Source: Yoonia sp. SS1-5 (GTDB lineage: Bacteria; Pseudomonadota; Alphaproteobacteria; Rhodobacterales; Rhodobacteraceae). From it: a stretch of DNA of 64,000 bases. Where the stretch lies: assembly GCF_038443705.2 (NCBI RefSeq), contig NZ_CP151767.2, positions 2,967,501-3,031,500 on the forward strand. The letters run 5' to 3'. Under the pieces are notes generated by a model. The model was not told the origin of the DNA and searched no databases. It worked only from the letters and a program-made list of their open reading frames with translations. The position numbers were made by a program, and so were the translations under genes. This document shows positions 36,504 through 45,028 of the stretch, one piece after another (the stretch's first letter is position 1; every line of letters starts with the position of its first letter).

Positions 36504-37280
36504 TCAGAACGTATATCGCAGGCTGAGACCGAAATCGAACCCGTCAAGTTCCGTTGTGTCATCGGCGGATGCCGCAGGTGATGGCGTGCAGGCGTCGGCG
36601 CTGGGGCCCGTGCATTCGGCGGTTTCATCCAGGTCGACCCAGCTATAGCCTAGTCTTGAGACGGCCGCGATATTATCTGTAATCGCGGCATTCACCCCGA
36701 GCGACAGCCCGATCCGGCGTCCGTCCATTTCTTTGATCAGGAAGTTTCCGCTTTCGTCGGCCAGGTTTGCTTCGTGGTCAATCCGGGCCCAGCGCAGGCC
36801 AGATGTCCATGACCACGTGTCGTTGATGGCCATCTCATGCTCGACCCGCACACCCAGTTCGCGCCATTCAAAATATCCGCCAGGATTGTCTGTGGAAATG
36901 ACGCCCCTGTTTTCGCTGGACGCCCCGTCAAAGGCCTGACTGTAATAGGGGCTGACGATCCACCGGCGCTGATTTTGGCCCAGATCACCGCTTGCGAAGT
37001 TCAGGGCGAATGTCAGGTTGCTGGCCTCGGCTCCGGCAAACTCATCTACTGCGGGTGGCGTTCCGCCGAAAAGATGCGCGCCGTCGAACTCGGCCCCTTC
37101 GATGCCTGCCTCGGCGCCCATGAGATGCCAGCCTCTGGTTGGCTCCGGCTGGGGCGCTGGTGCTTCAATAATGGGGTCTGCGAGCCCGCCTGCAAAGCTT
37201 GCAGTGCTCAGAGATGCGCATGAAACGATGCAAAGACCGGTGAATAATGTGGTTGTGAAAGCCCTGTGAAATGTGGCCAT
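36504..37280 (-). CDS. Outer-membrane beta-barrel protein lying between rpmD and rplO
   Basis: This is a 258-residue protein. The signal peptide (about 1-30, TLFTGLCIVSCASLSTASFA) is followed by a proline-rich linker (PIIEAPAPQPEPTRG) and a series of amphipathic strands such as NLTFALNFASG, RRWIVSPYYSQAF, REVGV-like RELGVRVEHEM and SWTSGLRWARIDHE. The last strand FDFGLSLRYTF ends in phenylalanine, the classic barrel-assembly signal. It resembles OmpA/Omp25-like porin-fold proteins but I cannot name a family. A loop with two cysteines (ECTGPSADACTPS) may form a disulfide. It is transcribed opposite to the ribosomal genes. Confidence 0.75.
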   Translation of the reverse strand: MATFHRAFTTTLFTGLCIVSCASLSTASFAGGLADPIIEAPAPQPEPTRGWHLMGAEAGIEGAEFDGAHLFGGTPPAVDEFAGAEASNLTFALNFASGDLGQNQRRWIVSPYYSQAFDGASSENRGVISTDNPGGYFEWRELGVRVEHEMAINDTWSWTSGLRWARIDHEANLADESGNFLIKEMDGRRIGLSLGVNAAITDNIAAVSRLGYSWVDLDETAECTGPSADACTPSPAASADDTTELDGFDFGLSLRYTF

Positions 37281-37478
37281 GTGAAATCCTACTTGTTACA
37301 TACCCGCCACCGGCGCAGTCCCTAGCAGCGCTTATTGGCCAAAAAAAGGCCATTTGGGTATTCTTGGTGAACAGGTTTGGCCCGCCGATGCATGATGACA
37401 TCATATGTTTTAGTGTCCCGCCTTTGCCGAAGCCTGAACTGTTCGATAACGGCATACCAACAGTGTGCCCCTACATTC

Positions 37479-37507
37479 TTGACCTGTTCCTGCACCCCGT
37501 CTATACG
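37479..37507 (+). promoter_or_regulatory. Sigma70-type promoter for rplO-secY-adk-rpsM-rpsK-rpoA-rplQ
   Basis: TTGACC (37479-37484), a 17-base spacer and TATACG (37502-37507) match the consensus layout. The predicted start near 37514 leaves a leader of about 90 bases before rplO. The call is supported by the terminator after rpmD and the opposite-strand gene in between, which would otherwise leave rplO without a promoter. The rest of 37281-37602 holds only a small GGCC-A7-GGCC hairpin. Confidence 0.65.
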
Positions 37508-37602
37508 CCGCTGGTCGGCAGGCATACGCCCCGACTCAGATGAAACGCCGTGTTTGCCCGCTCCCGTCGCTGGGGGGTAGTTCCGGCCAAAGGAGAAGCG
37601 AC

Positions 37603-38076
37603 ATGAAACTGAACGAACTTTCCGACAATCCGGGCGCCACACAGCGCAAGAAGCGTATTGGCCGTGGTCCGGGTTCCGGCATGGGTAAGACCGGTGGCCG
37701 TGGTATCAAGGGTCAGAAGTCCCGTTCCGGTGTGGCCATCAAAGGCTACGAGGGCGGCCAGATGCCACTCTACCAGCGTCTGCCGAAGCGTGGCTTTAAC
37801 AAGCCGAACCGCAAGGCATTTGCTGTGATCAACCTGGGCCTGATTCAGAAATTCATCGACGAGGGCAAGATCGACGCCAAAGCAGACATCACTGAGGATG
37901 CGCTGGTGGCATCCGGTCTGGTCCGTCGCAAAAAGGACGGTATTCGCGTGCTGGCCAAGGGTGATTTCAAAGCCAAAGCCAAGATCACGGTCACGGGCGC
38001 ATCCAAGGGTGCCGTCGAGGCTGTTGAGAAAGCGGGCGGCTCACTGACCGTCACAACACCGGCAGCGGCTGAGTAA
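37603..38076 (+). CDS. rplO: 50S ribosomal protein L15
   Basis: The 157-residue L15 has the opening [20 protein letters not shown] and the glycine-rich [20 protein letters not shown], followed by [26 protein letters not shown] precedes the ATG. It is the first gene of the second ribosomal block. Confidence 0.97.
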   Translation: MKLNELSDNPGATQRKKRIGRGPGSGMGKTGGRGIKGQKSRSGVAIKGYEGGQMPLYQRLPKRGFNKPNRKAFAVINLGLIQKFIDEGKIDAKADITEDALVASGLVRRKKDGIRVLAKGDFKAKAKITVTGASKGAVEAVEKAGGSLTVTTPAAAE

Positions 38077-38179
38077 ACCCTTGTGGGTGGCCGGGTGGTC
38101 GCCTACATAATTCTTCGAGTTTTCCAAAACGCCGCTGCCCGGGGAACCGGTTGGCGGCGTTGAGCATGAAAGGCCCCTT

Positions 38180-39541
38180 ATGGCTTCTGCAGCAGAGCAA
38201 ATGGCATCCAACATCAGTTGGAGCGCCTTCGGCAAAGCAACTGAACTCAGGCAACGGATCCTTTTCACGATCGGCCTGTTGATCGTCTACCGGCTTGGCA
38301 CGTTCATTCCTGTTCCGGGCATTGATACAGCCGCGCTCGCCCAGTTCATGGAAGATGCGCAGGCGGGTATCGGTGGCATTCTGTCGATGTTTACCGGTGG
38401 CGCCCTGTCCCGGATGGCGATCTTTACCCTTGGGATCATGCCATATATTTCTGCATCCATCGTGATGCAGCTGCTAGGGTCCATGTGGGAGCCCTTGAAG
38501 AACCTCAAGAAAGAGGGCGAGGCCGGCCGCCGCAAGCTGAACCAATATACCCGATACGGGACGGTCATTCTGGCAACAGCGCAGGCTTACGGCCTTGCTG
38601 TCAGCCTGGAGGCTGGCGGTCTTGCTGCTGATCCGGGGCTGTTTTTCCGCGCCTCCTGCGTGATTACCATCGTTGGCGGGACAATGTTCCTGATGTGGTT
38701 GGGCGAACAGATCACCGCCCGCGGCATCGGCAACGGTATTTCGCTGATCATCTTTGTTGGTATCATCGCCGAGATCCCTGCAGCCATGGCCCAGTTTCTG
38801 TCGCAAGGGCGGTCCGGTGCGATCAGTCCGCTGGTGATTGTGGGCATCATCCTGATGGTCATCGTCATTCTGACTTTTGTGGTGTTCATGGAAAGGTCCC
38901 TTCGCAAGATCCATATCCAATACCCACGTCAGCAGCGCGGCATGAAGGTCTATGATGGCTCTTCCAGCCATCTCCCGATCAAGGTGAACCCGGCCGGTGT
39001 GATCCCGGCGATCTTTGCCTCTGCCCTGCTTTTGCTGCCGACCACGATCAGCACATTCAGCGGCGGGACATCGGGGCCGGTCATGTCGACCATCCTTGCG
39101 CTATTCGGGCCGGGGCAGCCGCTCTACCTGATTTTCTTTGGTGGGATGATCATCTTTTTCACCTATTTCTATACGCGCGAAGTAGCGTTCAAAACGGAAG
39201 ATGTGGCCGAGAATCTCAAGAACCAGAACGGGTTTGTCCCCGGTATTCGTCCGGGCAAGAAGACGCAGGAATATCTGGATTACGTGGTGACCCGTATTCT
39301 GGTCCTTGGCTCGGGCTATCTTGCGCTTGTGGCCTTGTTGCCGGAAATCATCCGGGCCGAGCTGTCAATCCCGTTCTATTTCGGCGGTACCTCGGTGCTG
39401 ATTATCGTGTCCGTGGGGATGGACACTATCCAACAGATCCAATCCCATCTGGTGGCACACCAATACGAAGGTCTGATTGAGAAGTCGCAATTGCGTGGTA
39501 AGCGCGGTGCAGGCAAACGCAAAGGACCGTCGCGTCGATGA
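38180..39541 (+). CDS. secY: Protein translocase subunit SecY
   Basis: The 453-residue SecY has ten predicted membrane helices and forms the Sec channel. Motifs include [11 protein letters not shown] at the first periplasmic loop, [27 protein letters not shown] and the cytoplasmic loop FERSLR-like [19 protein letters not shown], ending with [20 protein letters not shown]. The adk start overlaps its stop by 4 bases (ATGA). Confidence 0.97.
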   Translation: MASAAEQMASNISWSAFGKATELRQRILFTIGLLIVYRLGTFIPVPGIDTAALAQFMEDAQAGIGGILSMFTGGALSRMAIFTLGIMPYISASIVMQLLGSMWEPLKNLKKEGEAGRRKLNQYTRYGTVILATAQAYGLAVSLEAGGLAADPGLFFRASCVITIVGGTMFLMWLGEQITARGIGNGISLIIFVGIIAEIPAAMAQFLSQGRSGAISPLVIVGIILMVIVILTFVVFMERSLRKIHIQYPRQQRGMKVYDGSSSHLPIKVNPAGVIPAIFASALLLLPTTISTFSGGTSGPVMSTILALFGPGQPLYLIFFGGMIIFFTYFYTREVAFKTEDVAENLKNQNGFVPGIRPGKKTQEYLDYVVTRILVLGSGYLALVALLPEIIRAELSIPFYFGGTSVLIIVSVGMDTIQQIQSHLVAHQYEGLIEKSQLRGKRGAGKRKGPSRR

Positions 39542-40182
39542 ATATCATACTGCTGGGACCGCCGGGGGCGGGTAAGGGAACACAGGCACGCAAGCTGGTA
39601 GATGAACGCAATATGGTGCAGTTGAGCACCGGCGATATGCTGCGCGCGGCTCGCACCAGCGGGACCGAGATGGGCAAGCAGGTTGCCGCCGTCATGGACC
39701 GTGGAGATCTTGTCACCGACGAGATTGTCATCGGTTTGATCCGCGAGCAGCTGGAGGCTGATACCGGGGCTGGTGGCTACATCTTTGACGGCTTCCCCCG
39801 CACATTGGCGCAGGCCGATGCATTGGGCCGCCTTTTGGTTGATATGGGCGAAAACCTGGATTGCGTGATCGAGATGCAGGTCGACGATGAGGCCCTCGTC
39901 GCCCGTATTACCGCCCGTGCGACATGCAAGGATTGCGGCGAAGTCTATAATGACAACACCAAACCGATCCCGGCAGACGGCAATTGCACCAATTGCGGGT
40001 CGCGCCAGATCGAACGGCGTGCGGATGATAATGAGGAAAGCCTCAAGACCCGGTTGATGGCCTACTACAAGCAGACCAGTCCGCTGGTCGGGTACTATTA
40101 TGCTAAGGGTGATCTGAAATCCATTGATGGCCTGGCCAGCATGGATGAGGTTGCAACGAGCATCGCAACAGCGTTGGGTTGA
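39538..40182 (+). CDS. adk: Adenylate kinase, zinc-LID type
   Basis: The 214-residue long-form enzyme converts ATP and AMP to two ADP. It has the P loop [11 protein letters not shown], the AMP site [11 protein letters not shown] and [12 protein letters not shown], and a LID with two CxxC pairs (CKDCGEVY and CTNCGSRQ) that should bind zinc. It is full length and coupled to secY. Confidence 0.97.
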   Translation: MNIILLGPPGAGKGTQARKLVDERNMVQLSTGDMLRAARTSGTEMGKQVAAVMDRGDLVTDEIVIGLIREQLEADTGAGGYIFDGFPRTLAQADALGRLLVDMGENLDCVIEMQVDDEALVARITARATCKDCGEVYNDNTKPIPADGNCTNCGSRQIERRADDNEESLKTRLMAYYKQTSPLVGYYYAKGDLKSIDGLASMDEVATSIATALG

Positions 40183-40186
40183 GCCA

Positions 40187-40240
40187 ACAAAATTTTTGCA
40201 AAAATTTTGTCCGACAGATGGATTTTCGCGAAAATCCATC
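40187..40240. repeat. Two tandem perfect 24-bp palindromes after adk
   Basis: 40187-40210 (ACAAAATTTTTG and its exact complement half) and 40217-40240 (GATGGATTTTCG and its complement half) are each perfect 24-bp palindromes, 6 bases apart. A further GCCCC/GGGGC pair follows at 40241-40252. They lie in the 261-base gap between adk and rpsM and could end or process the secY-adk message. The remainder of the gap, to 40443, holds no gene. Confidence 0.8.
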
Positions 40241-40443
40241 GCCCCTCGGGGCACCTATTGACCATCAGGGCGATGCCCCCTAAACAGCGCCATCCCGCAA
40301 GGGAATCAACTTGTCTGTTAAGGGTCGCGCCCTGAAACTGACGACCACCTGATATGACGCAGCCCGGCGCCCAAACGCTCCGGGCTTACGTTGTGAAAAA
40401 AGGGTCTGGAATGACGGACCCGCAACGAAAAGGAATTGCACAC

Positions 40444-40812
40444 GTGGCACGTATTGCCGGCGTAAACATACCCACTGGAAAGCGGGTTCCAATCGCCCTG
40501 ACCTACATCACCGGAATTGGCCCTGCCAAAGCCGAAGAAATCTGTGAAGCAACCAAGATCGACCGCGCCCGCCGCGTCAATCAACTGTCCGATGCCGAAG
40601 TTCTGGCCGTGCGTGAATATATCGACGCCAACCTGATGGTTGAAGGTGACTTGCGTCGCGATACGCAGATGAACATCAAGCGCCTGATGGATCTGGGTTG
40701 TTACCGTGGCCTGCGCCACCGCCGTAACCTGCCGGTCCGCGGTCAGCGTACATCAACCAACGCACGTACACGCAAAGGCCCCGCAAAGGCCATTGCCGGT
40801 AAGAAGAAATAA
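40444..40812 (+). CDS. rpsM: 30S ribosomal protein S13
   Basis: The 122-residue S13 starts at a GTG ([20 protein letters not shown]) with AAGGA 9 bases upstream. An in-frame ATG 33 bases earlier would add residues not found in the family. The C-terminal tail has [20 protein letters not shown] and basic residues that reach the tRNA sites. Confidence 0.96.
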   Translation: MARIAGVNIPTGKRVPIALTYITGIGPAKAEEICEATKIDRARRVNQLSDAEVLAVREYIDANLMVEGDLRRDTQMNIKRLMDLGCYRGLRHRRNLPVRGQRTSTNARTRKGPAKAIAGKKK

Positions 40813-40827
40813 GGGAGGGCTTGATCC

Positions 40828-41217
40828 ATGGCACGTGATACAAAACGCACCAAAAAGAAGGTCTCCAAGAACATCGCCGCTGGTGTGGCGCATGTGAACT
40901 CTTCTTTCAACAACACGAAAATCCTGATCTCTGACGTGCAGGGCAACGCCATTTCATGGTCCTCTGCGGGTACGATGGGTTTCAAGGGCTCTCGGAAGTC
41001 TACGCCTTATGCGGCCCAGATGGCTGCGGAAGATGCGGGCAAGAAGGCACAGGATCACGGCGTCAAGACGCTGGAAGTCGAAGTGCAGGGCCCCGGTTCT
41101 GGCCGTGAAAGTGCGCTGCGCGCGCTGGCTGCTGTTGGTTTCAACATCACATCGATCCGTGACGTGACCCCAATGGCCCATAACGGCTGCCGCCCACCTA
41201 AGCGTCGCCGCGTATAA
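40828..41217 (+). CDS. rpsK: 30S ribosomal protein S11
   Basis: The 129-residue S11 has [40 protein letters not shown] and the end [20 protein letters not shown] with its RRV terminus. It is located 15 bases after rpsM and complete. Confidence 0.97.
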   Translation: MARDTKRTKKKVSKNIAAGVAHVNSSFNNTKILISDVQGNAISWSSAGTMGFKGSRKSTPYAAQMAAEDAGKKAQDHGVKTLEVEVQGPGSGRESALRALAAVGFNITSIRDVTPMAHNGCRPPKRRRV

Positions 41218-41229
41218 TTACCCAACGCT

Positions 41230-41259
41230 TTGGGGTCGTGTGTTTTCGCACGGCCCCAA
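41230..41259 (+). terminator. Hairpin in the rpsK-rpoA gap
   Basis: TTGGGGTCGTG at 41230-41240 pairs with CACGGCCCCAA at 41249-41259 (one G-T wobble). The loop is T-rich and no T tract follows immediately. It is probably an attenuator or processing site that lowers rpoA relative to the ribosomal genes. Confidence 0.55.
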
Positions 41260-41325
41260 TCCGTCATTTTAAACCTCGGGCGTTTGCCTTTTTGGACATG
41301 AAGGCAGACTGGTATGGAGGGACAT

Positions 41326-42342
41326 ATGATCCACAAGAACTGGGCTGAGTTGATCAAACCAACTCAATTGGAAGTAAAACCGGGCAACGACCCGGCACGA
41401 CAGGCAACCGTCATCGCTGAGCCGCTGGAACGTGGTTTTGGTCTGACTTTGGGCAACGCCCTGCGCCGCATTCTGATGTCGTCTTTGCAGGGTGCCGCGA
41501 TCACTGCAGTGCAGATCGACAATGTTCTGCACGAGTTCTCATCCGTGTCTGGTGTGCGTGAAGACGTCACCGATATCGTGCTGAACCTTAAAGGTGTTGC
41601 GATCCGCATGGAAGTCGAAGGCCCCAAGCGGCTGAGCGTTCAGGCCAAAGGCCCTGGCGTTGTGACGGCGGCTGATATCTCTGAAACCGCAGGCATCGAC
41701 ATTCTGAACAAAGATCACGTGATCTGTCACCTGGATGACGGTGCTGACCTGTACATGGAACTGACCGTCAACACCGGTAAAGGCTATGTCGCCGCCGACA
41801 AGAACAAGCCAGAAGATGCGCCCATCGGCATGATGGCGATTGATGCGATCTATTCACCGGTCAAGAAAGTCAGCTATGATGTCCAGCCAACCCGCGAAGG
41901 GCAGGTTCTGGATTATGACAAGCTGACCATGAAAGTTGAAACTGACGGATCACTGACCCCTGACGATGCGGTCGCTTACGCGGCCCGCATCCTGCAGGAT
42001 CAGCTGTCGATCTTCGTGAACTTTGATGAGCCTGAATCCGCACAAGCTGGTGCCGACGATGACGGTCTGGAATTCAACCCGCTGCTTTTGAAGAAAGTGG
42101 ACGAGTTGGAGCTGTCTGTCCGCTCTGCAAACTGCCTGAAGAACGACAATATCGTGTATATTGGTGATCTGATCCAGAAGACCGAAGCCGAAATGCTGCG
42201 CACGCCGAACTTTGGCCGCAAATCCTTGAACGAGATCAAGGAAGTGCTGTCAGGCATGGGGCTGCACCTTGGTATGGACGTCGAGGACTGGCCACCAGAC
42301 AACATCGAAGATCTGGCGAAGAAGTTCGAAGATCAGTTCTAA
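41326..42342 (+). CDS. rpoA: RNA polymerase alpha subunit
   Basis: The 338-residue alpha subunit has an N-terminal assembly domain with [35 protein letters not shown] and [20 protein letters not shown] linker follows, and a C-terminal domain with [20 protein letters not shown] and [20 protein letters not shown] contacts activators and UP elements. GGAGGG 4 bases before the ATG at 41326 supports this start. Confidence 0.97.
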   Translation: MIHKNWAELIKPTQLEVKPGNDPARQATVIAEPLERGFGLTLGNALRRILMSSLQGAAITAVQIDNVLHEFSSVSGVREDVTDIVLNLKGVAIRMEVEGPKRLSVQAKGPGVVTAADISETAGIDILNKDHVICHLDDGADLYMELTVNTGKGYVAADKNKPEDAPIGMMAIDAIYSPVKKVSYDVQPTREGQVLDYDKLTMKVETDGSLTPDDAVAYAARILQDQLSIFVNFDEPESAQAGADDDGLEFNPLLLKKVDELELSVRSANCLKNDNIVYIGDLIQKTEAEMLRTPNFGRKSLNEIKEVLSGMGLHLGMDVEDWPPDNIEDLAKKFEDQF

Positions 42343-42346
42343 GATC

Positions 42347-42372
42347 GTAGGATGGGTTTAAACCCATCCTAC
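42347..42372. repeat. 26-base perfect palindrome after rpoA (family member 2)
   Basis: The half GTAGGATGGGTTT is followed by its exact complement. It begins 5 bases after the rpoA stop and matches the palindrome after rplR (35245-35270) except for compensated stem bases. It probably forms an mRNA hairpin at the gene end. Confidence 0.75.
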
Positions 42373-42478
42373 CAAATGCCCGCGTAGGCGGGGAACATCT
42401 GGGCAATTCCGCCCCAAGGAGAGTGGCAGACACGCATCTGACCGCCAGACAAAGCATAAGACTTTAGGAGACTGAAAA

Positions 42479-42898
42479 ATGCGTCACGCAAGAGGTTACC
42501 GCCGCCTGAACCGCACACATGAGCACCGTAAGGCGCTCTTGTCGAACATGGCAGGCTCGCTCATCGAACATGAGCAAATCAAAACAACACTGCCCAAGGC
42601 GAAAGAACTGCGCCGTGTGGTTGAAAAGCTGGTCACACTTGGCAAGCGCGGTGATTTGCACGCCCGCCGTCAGGCTGCCGCCCAGCTCAAGCAGGACAAG
42701 GACGTCGCCAAGCTGTTCGAAGTCCTCGGCCCGCGCTACGCCGAGCGTCAGGGTGGTTACATCCGCATCATGAAAGCCGGTTTCCGTTATGGGGACATGG
42801 CCCCAATGGCGATCATCGAATTTGTTGATCGCGACGTGGACGCCAAAGGTGCCGCCGACAAGGCCCGCTTGGCCGAATATGAGGCCGCCGAAGACTAG
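42479..42898 (+). CDS. rplQ: 50S ribosomal protein L17
   Basis: The 139-residue L17 has the family start [20 protein letters not shown], then [20 protein letters not shown] and [20 protein letters not shown]. It is the last gene of the alpha block and is followed by a strong terminator. Confidence 0.97.
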   Translation: MRHARGYRRLNRTHEHRKALLSNMAGSLIEHEQIKTTLPKAKELRRVVEKLVTLGKRGDLHARRQAAAQLKQDKDVAKLFEVLGPRYAERQGGYIRIMKAGFRYGDMAPMAIIEFVDRDVDAKGAADKARLAEYEAAED

Positions 42899-42922
42899 GT
42901 CGCCTTACAGATCGATTTGCAC

Positions 42923-42956
42923 ATAAAAGGCCCCGCATTGCTGCGGGGCCTTTTAT
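42923..42956 (+). terminator. Intrinsic terminator of the ribosomal cluster
   Basis: A 15-bp perfect stem (ATAAAAGGCCCCGCA and its complement) surrounds a TTGC loop, with a TTTTAT run on the 3' side. It lies 25 bases after rplQ. The symmetrical A/T flanks would let it work on both strands, but the minus-strand DM13 gene points away from it only after 98 bases of gene-free sequence. Confidence 0.9.
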
Positions 42957-43054
42957 GTTTGGGCGGTTGCCGCACTGTCGCGGGCACCTGGAAAAGGCGG
43001 ACCACCAGACACGAACCATGCTTGGTGGCCATCGCCAGGTCGTTTGTTTTGAGC

Positions 43055-43450
43055 TCAGGAAATCTGTGCAACGCCCAGCGGAACGCCAAATTCCAGACAC
43101 CAGATATACACTTCGTTGAAGTCATCGACATTGACCGAAGCCGGGACGATGTAGACCTGAACGCCCGTCAGATTCTGAAGTTCGCCCAGATCTGCAGCCT
43201 CTGCGTAGACACCGTCTTTACCAAAGCCCACGCGTGGATCAGGGGCACCGTCGAGGCTGAAATTGCTGTCGAGTATCACAACTGCGCCGCCGTCTGCTGT
43301 CTTAACAATCTGGACGCCGCCCGTCGTGATGTGCTCGCTTGCGCCACTAAAGGTGCCGGCTACGGGTTTGGTGACCTCGTCAGCTGACGCCGCCGTAAAG
43401 CCGATTGTCGCAATGGTAAGTGTGATGAGTGCGGTTGAGAAGAGTTTCAT
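43055..43450 (-). CDS. Secreted DM13-domain protein
   Basis: This is a 131-residue exported protein. The signal peptide (MKLFSTALITLTIATIGFTA, cleaved near ASADE) is followed by a DM13 domain: GTFSGASEHITTGGVQIVKT, VVILDSNFSLDGAPDPRVGF and LTGVQVYIVPASVNVDDFNE, with one cysteine in YIWCLEFGVPLG. DM13 domains are proposed to take part in electron transfer through a conserved cysteine. AAGGA stands 7 bases before the ATG. It is divergent from a TetR gene with two operator-like sites between them, so repression by that protein is likely. Confidence 0.82.
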   Translation of the reverse strand: MKLFSTALITLTIATIGFTAASADEVTKPVAGTFSGASEHITTGGVQIVKTADGGAVVILDSNFSLDGAPDPRVGFGKDGVYAEAADLGELQNLTGVQVYIVPASVNVDDFNEVYIWCLEFGVPLGVAQIS

Positions 43451-43514
43451 ATTTTGATCCTTTGTGCATTTTCTAGCGGACATTGATCGTCCGAATGCGC
43501 CATCGTTAGCATTA

Positions 43515-43530
43515 GGAACTGACCAGTTCC
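43515..43530. promoter_or_regulatory. Operator-like palindrome 1 between DM13 and TetR genes
   Basis: GGAACTG-AC-CAGTTCC is a 16-base site with 7-base perfect arms. It lies 65 bases upstream of the DM13 gene start, within its probable promoter. A second copy of the half-site stands 35 bases away, centre to centre. The likely binder is the adjacent TetR-type regulator. Confidence 0.65.
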
Positions 43531-43549
43531 AAACACGGTTGCGTGATTA

Positions 43550-43587
43550 GGAACTGCTTGGTTCCAAAATTGGGAAACCTGTATATA
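43550..43587 (+). promoter_or_regulatory. Operator-like palindrome 2 overlapping the tetR promoter
   Basis: GGAACTGCTTGGTTCC (43550-43565) repeats the half-site of operator 1. It overlaps a possible -35 TTGGTT (43558-43563), which is 18 bases from a -10 TATATA (43582-43587). The predicted transcript start is almost at the tetR ATG (43596), so the message may be near-leaderless. This is the expected layout for autorepression. Confidence 0.55.
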
Positions 43588-43595
43588 TTTGCCCT

Positions 43596-44171
43596 ATGGC
43601 AAGACCAAGAGAGTTCGAATTTGACGAAGCTGTCGCCCGCGCGATGAACGTTTTCTGGACGTTGGGTTATGATGCCACAACGACAGATCAGTTGTTGCAA
43701 GGGATGAAGCTGACACGCGGCAGCTTGTACAAGGCCTTCGGCGACAAGAAACAATTGTTCCTTAAATCATTGGAGCTTTATGACCAGCGCGAGGTGCAAG
43801 AGGCTGTTTATGCGCTGGCGACGCCGGGCACGTCGGGAGCAGAGCGCATCAGACTCTTGTTTTCGTCAATTGCCAACGCGGTCGAGGCCGGAGATCATAT
43901 TGGCTGCCTGCTTTGCACAACATTGTCGGGCCCGTCGGCAACCGACCCGGAAATTGCGGCAAGCACGTCGGCTCAGGCACAGAAATTGCGTGATGGTTTT
44001 TCAATCGCGCTGAAACATGATGGTGATGGCAAGTACCCAGACAGTTATGCCGACTTGCTTGTTACACAATATGTTGGGCTGCGCATGCTCTCCAGAGCGC
44101 GGGTTCCCGTTGCAATCATTCGGGAAAGCGTGGATGCCATCAGCCAGCTGCTTGAGCGTCCGGATCAATAG
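43596..44171 (+). CDS. TetR/AcrR-family transcriptional regulator
   Basis: This is a 191-residue regulator. The N-terminal helix-turn-helix is RPREFEFDEAVARAMNVFWT, then GYDATTTDQLLQGMKLTRGS and LYKAFGDKKQLFLKSLELYD. The C-terminal ligand domain has GCLLCTTLSGPSATDPEIAA with a closely spaced cysteine pair that could sense thiol stress or a reactive ligand. The helix-turn-helix resembles NemR/AcuR-type regulators. It is divergent from the DM13 gene with two palindromes between. Confidence 0.9.
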   Translation: MARPREFEFDEAVARAMNVFWTLGYDATTTDQLLQGMKLTRGSLYKAFGDKKQLFLKSLELYDQREVQEAVYALATPGTSGAERIRLLFSSIANAVEAGDHIGCLLCTTLSGPSATDPEIAASTSAQAQKLRDGFSIALKHDGDGKYPDSYADLLVTQYVGLRMLSRARVPVAIIRESVDAISQLLERPDQ

Positions 44172-44296
44172 CAACTGCCCCGGCAGGCAAACTATATCAA
44201 GATCGCCCGGGATGACGCCACTGCGGACCTGAGCGACCAAGGCACCGAATGACTATCCCGTTCCGCACCGTCGCTACTGATCATCTGAAGGGCAGG

Positions 44297-44521
44297 TCAG
44301 GTGCCGCAGGATTTGCCTTCCTGGATTGGCGGGCAAGGGACAGTCGCGTAGGAACAATAAACACAGCAGTCACCTTCAAGCGGTTTCAAGACTGTTTTGC
44401 ATGACCTGCACTCGTAAAACCACTGGCATGCATCAGTTGGCATGGTTTCGGTTTCGACATGTCCACAGGACGGACAGGTCAATGTCGAGCTCAACACTAT
44501 TTTTGTTTCGCCATTCGCCAT
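44297..44521 (-). CDS. GDCCVYCSYG-motif zinc-ribbon-like protein linked to mercury resistance
   Basis: This is a 74-residue cysteine-rich protein with CPSCGHVETETMPTDACQWF, ECRSCKTVLKPL and the family signature GDCCVYCSYATVPCPP. Ten cysteines are arranged partly as CxxC pairs. The family (GDCCVxCSYG) often accompanies merF/merT-type transporters. It overlaps the merF gene by 25 bases in another frame, so the two are coupled. Its exact role is unknown; cytosolic metal binding is plausible. Confidence 0.8.
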   Translation of the reverse strand: MANGETKIVLSSTLTCPSCGHVETETMPTDACQWFYECRSCKTVLKPLEGDCCVYCSYATVPCPPIQEGKSCGT

Positions 44522-44706
44522 AGTGCGTACCCCGTCAAAATGAGAAATCCAGCCAAGACTGGTAAAAGGACCGCGTCATTATATATCACGCCAAGCAGCC
44601 CGGTGAGGCCGAGCGCCGTCAGTATAATCGGCAATAGTGGCGTGAAGCAGCACAGAACCGCTAGAATCGTGCCGCCCAATCCGATCACGAGTAGTCGGTT
44701 GTTCAT
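44497..44706 (-). CDS. merF: MerF-type mercury transporter
   Basis: This is a 69-residue membrane protein with two helices. The motif AVLCCFTPLLPIILTALGLT holds the vicinal cysteine pair that MerF/MerT use for Hg(II) transfer; the second helix is VLLPVLAGFLILTGYALWRM. A second cysteine pair usual in MerF at the loop is not visible. The ATG at 44706 has a GGAG site 7 bases upstream; the GTG at 44721 is less likely. No merR, merP or merA lies nearby in the window. Confidence 0.72.
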   Translation of the reverse strand: MNNRLLVIGLGGTILAVLCCFTPLLPIILTALGLTGLLGVIYNDAVLLPVLAGFLILTGYALWRMAKQK

Positions 44707-44721
44707 TATGTCTCTCTCCAC

Positions 44722-45028
44722 AAGTCGCGCCTGACCGATTGCGCGACCTTTGACGCTGGCGGCGCATTATTGGCCGAACATACCCCAATTCCGGATTGTA
44801 TCATCGTTTTCGGGATCCTTTTTTGGGTCCGTCACGAAACAGTGATGACGGGGCAGCAGCATGCCCGATGCTCGACCCACTGATGGGCGACCGCGCCGGT
44901 GATGGTTTCCATGCAACGCCGGCCCCTTGCAATCCTACCCCCGCCCGAACATATCTGGTGCGCCATGATCTTTGCGTACCCATCAGTTCAATTTGCCGCA
45001 GCCCGCAGTGGCTGGTTAGCGTGCGTCG
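44722..45028. other. Gene-free gap between merF and rarA
   Basis: These 307 bases hold no open frame I can support. They should contain the divergent promoters of merF and rarA. I see no MerR-type operator (long palindrome with a 19-base spacer) and no riboswitch-like structure. Confidence 0.5.

Noticed and set aside
37540..37602. N-terminal extension of rplO
   Set aside because: The upstream 21 codons do not match L15, and the AAAGGAGA site belongs to the ATG at 37603.
40187..40240. A/T-rich palindrome as a replication origin
   Set aside because: No DnaA boxes or replication genes are near; a gene-end location fits an RNA hairpin or dispersed element better.
44722..45028. MerR-type operator upstream of merF
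   Set aside because: No long dyad with the characteristic spacing was found.
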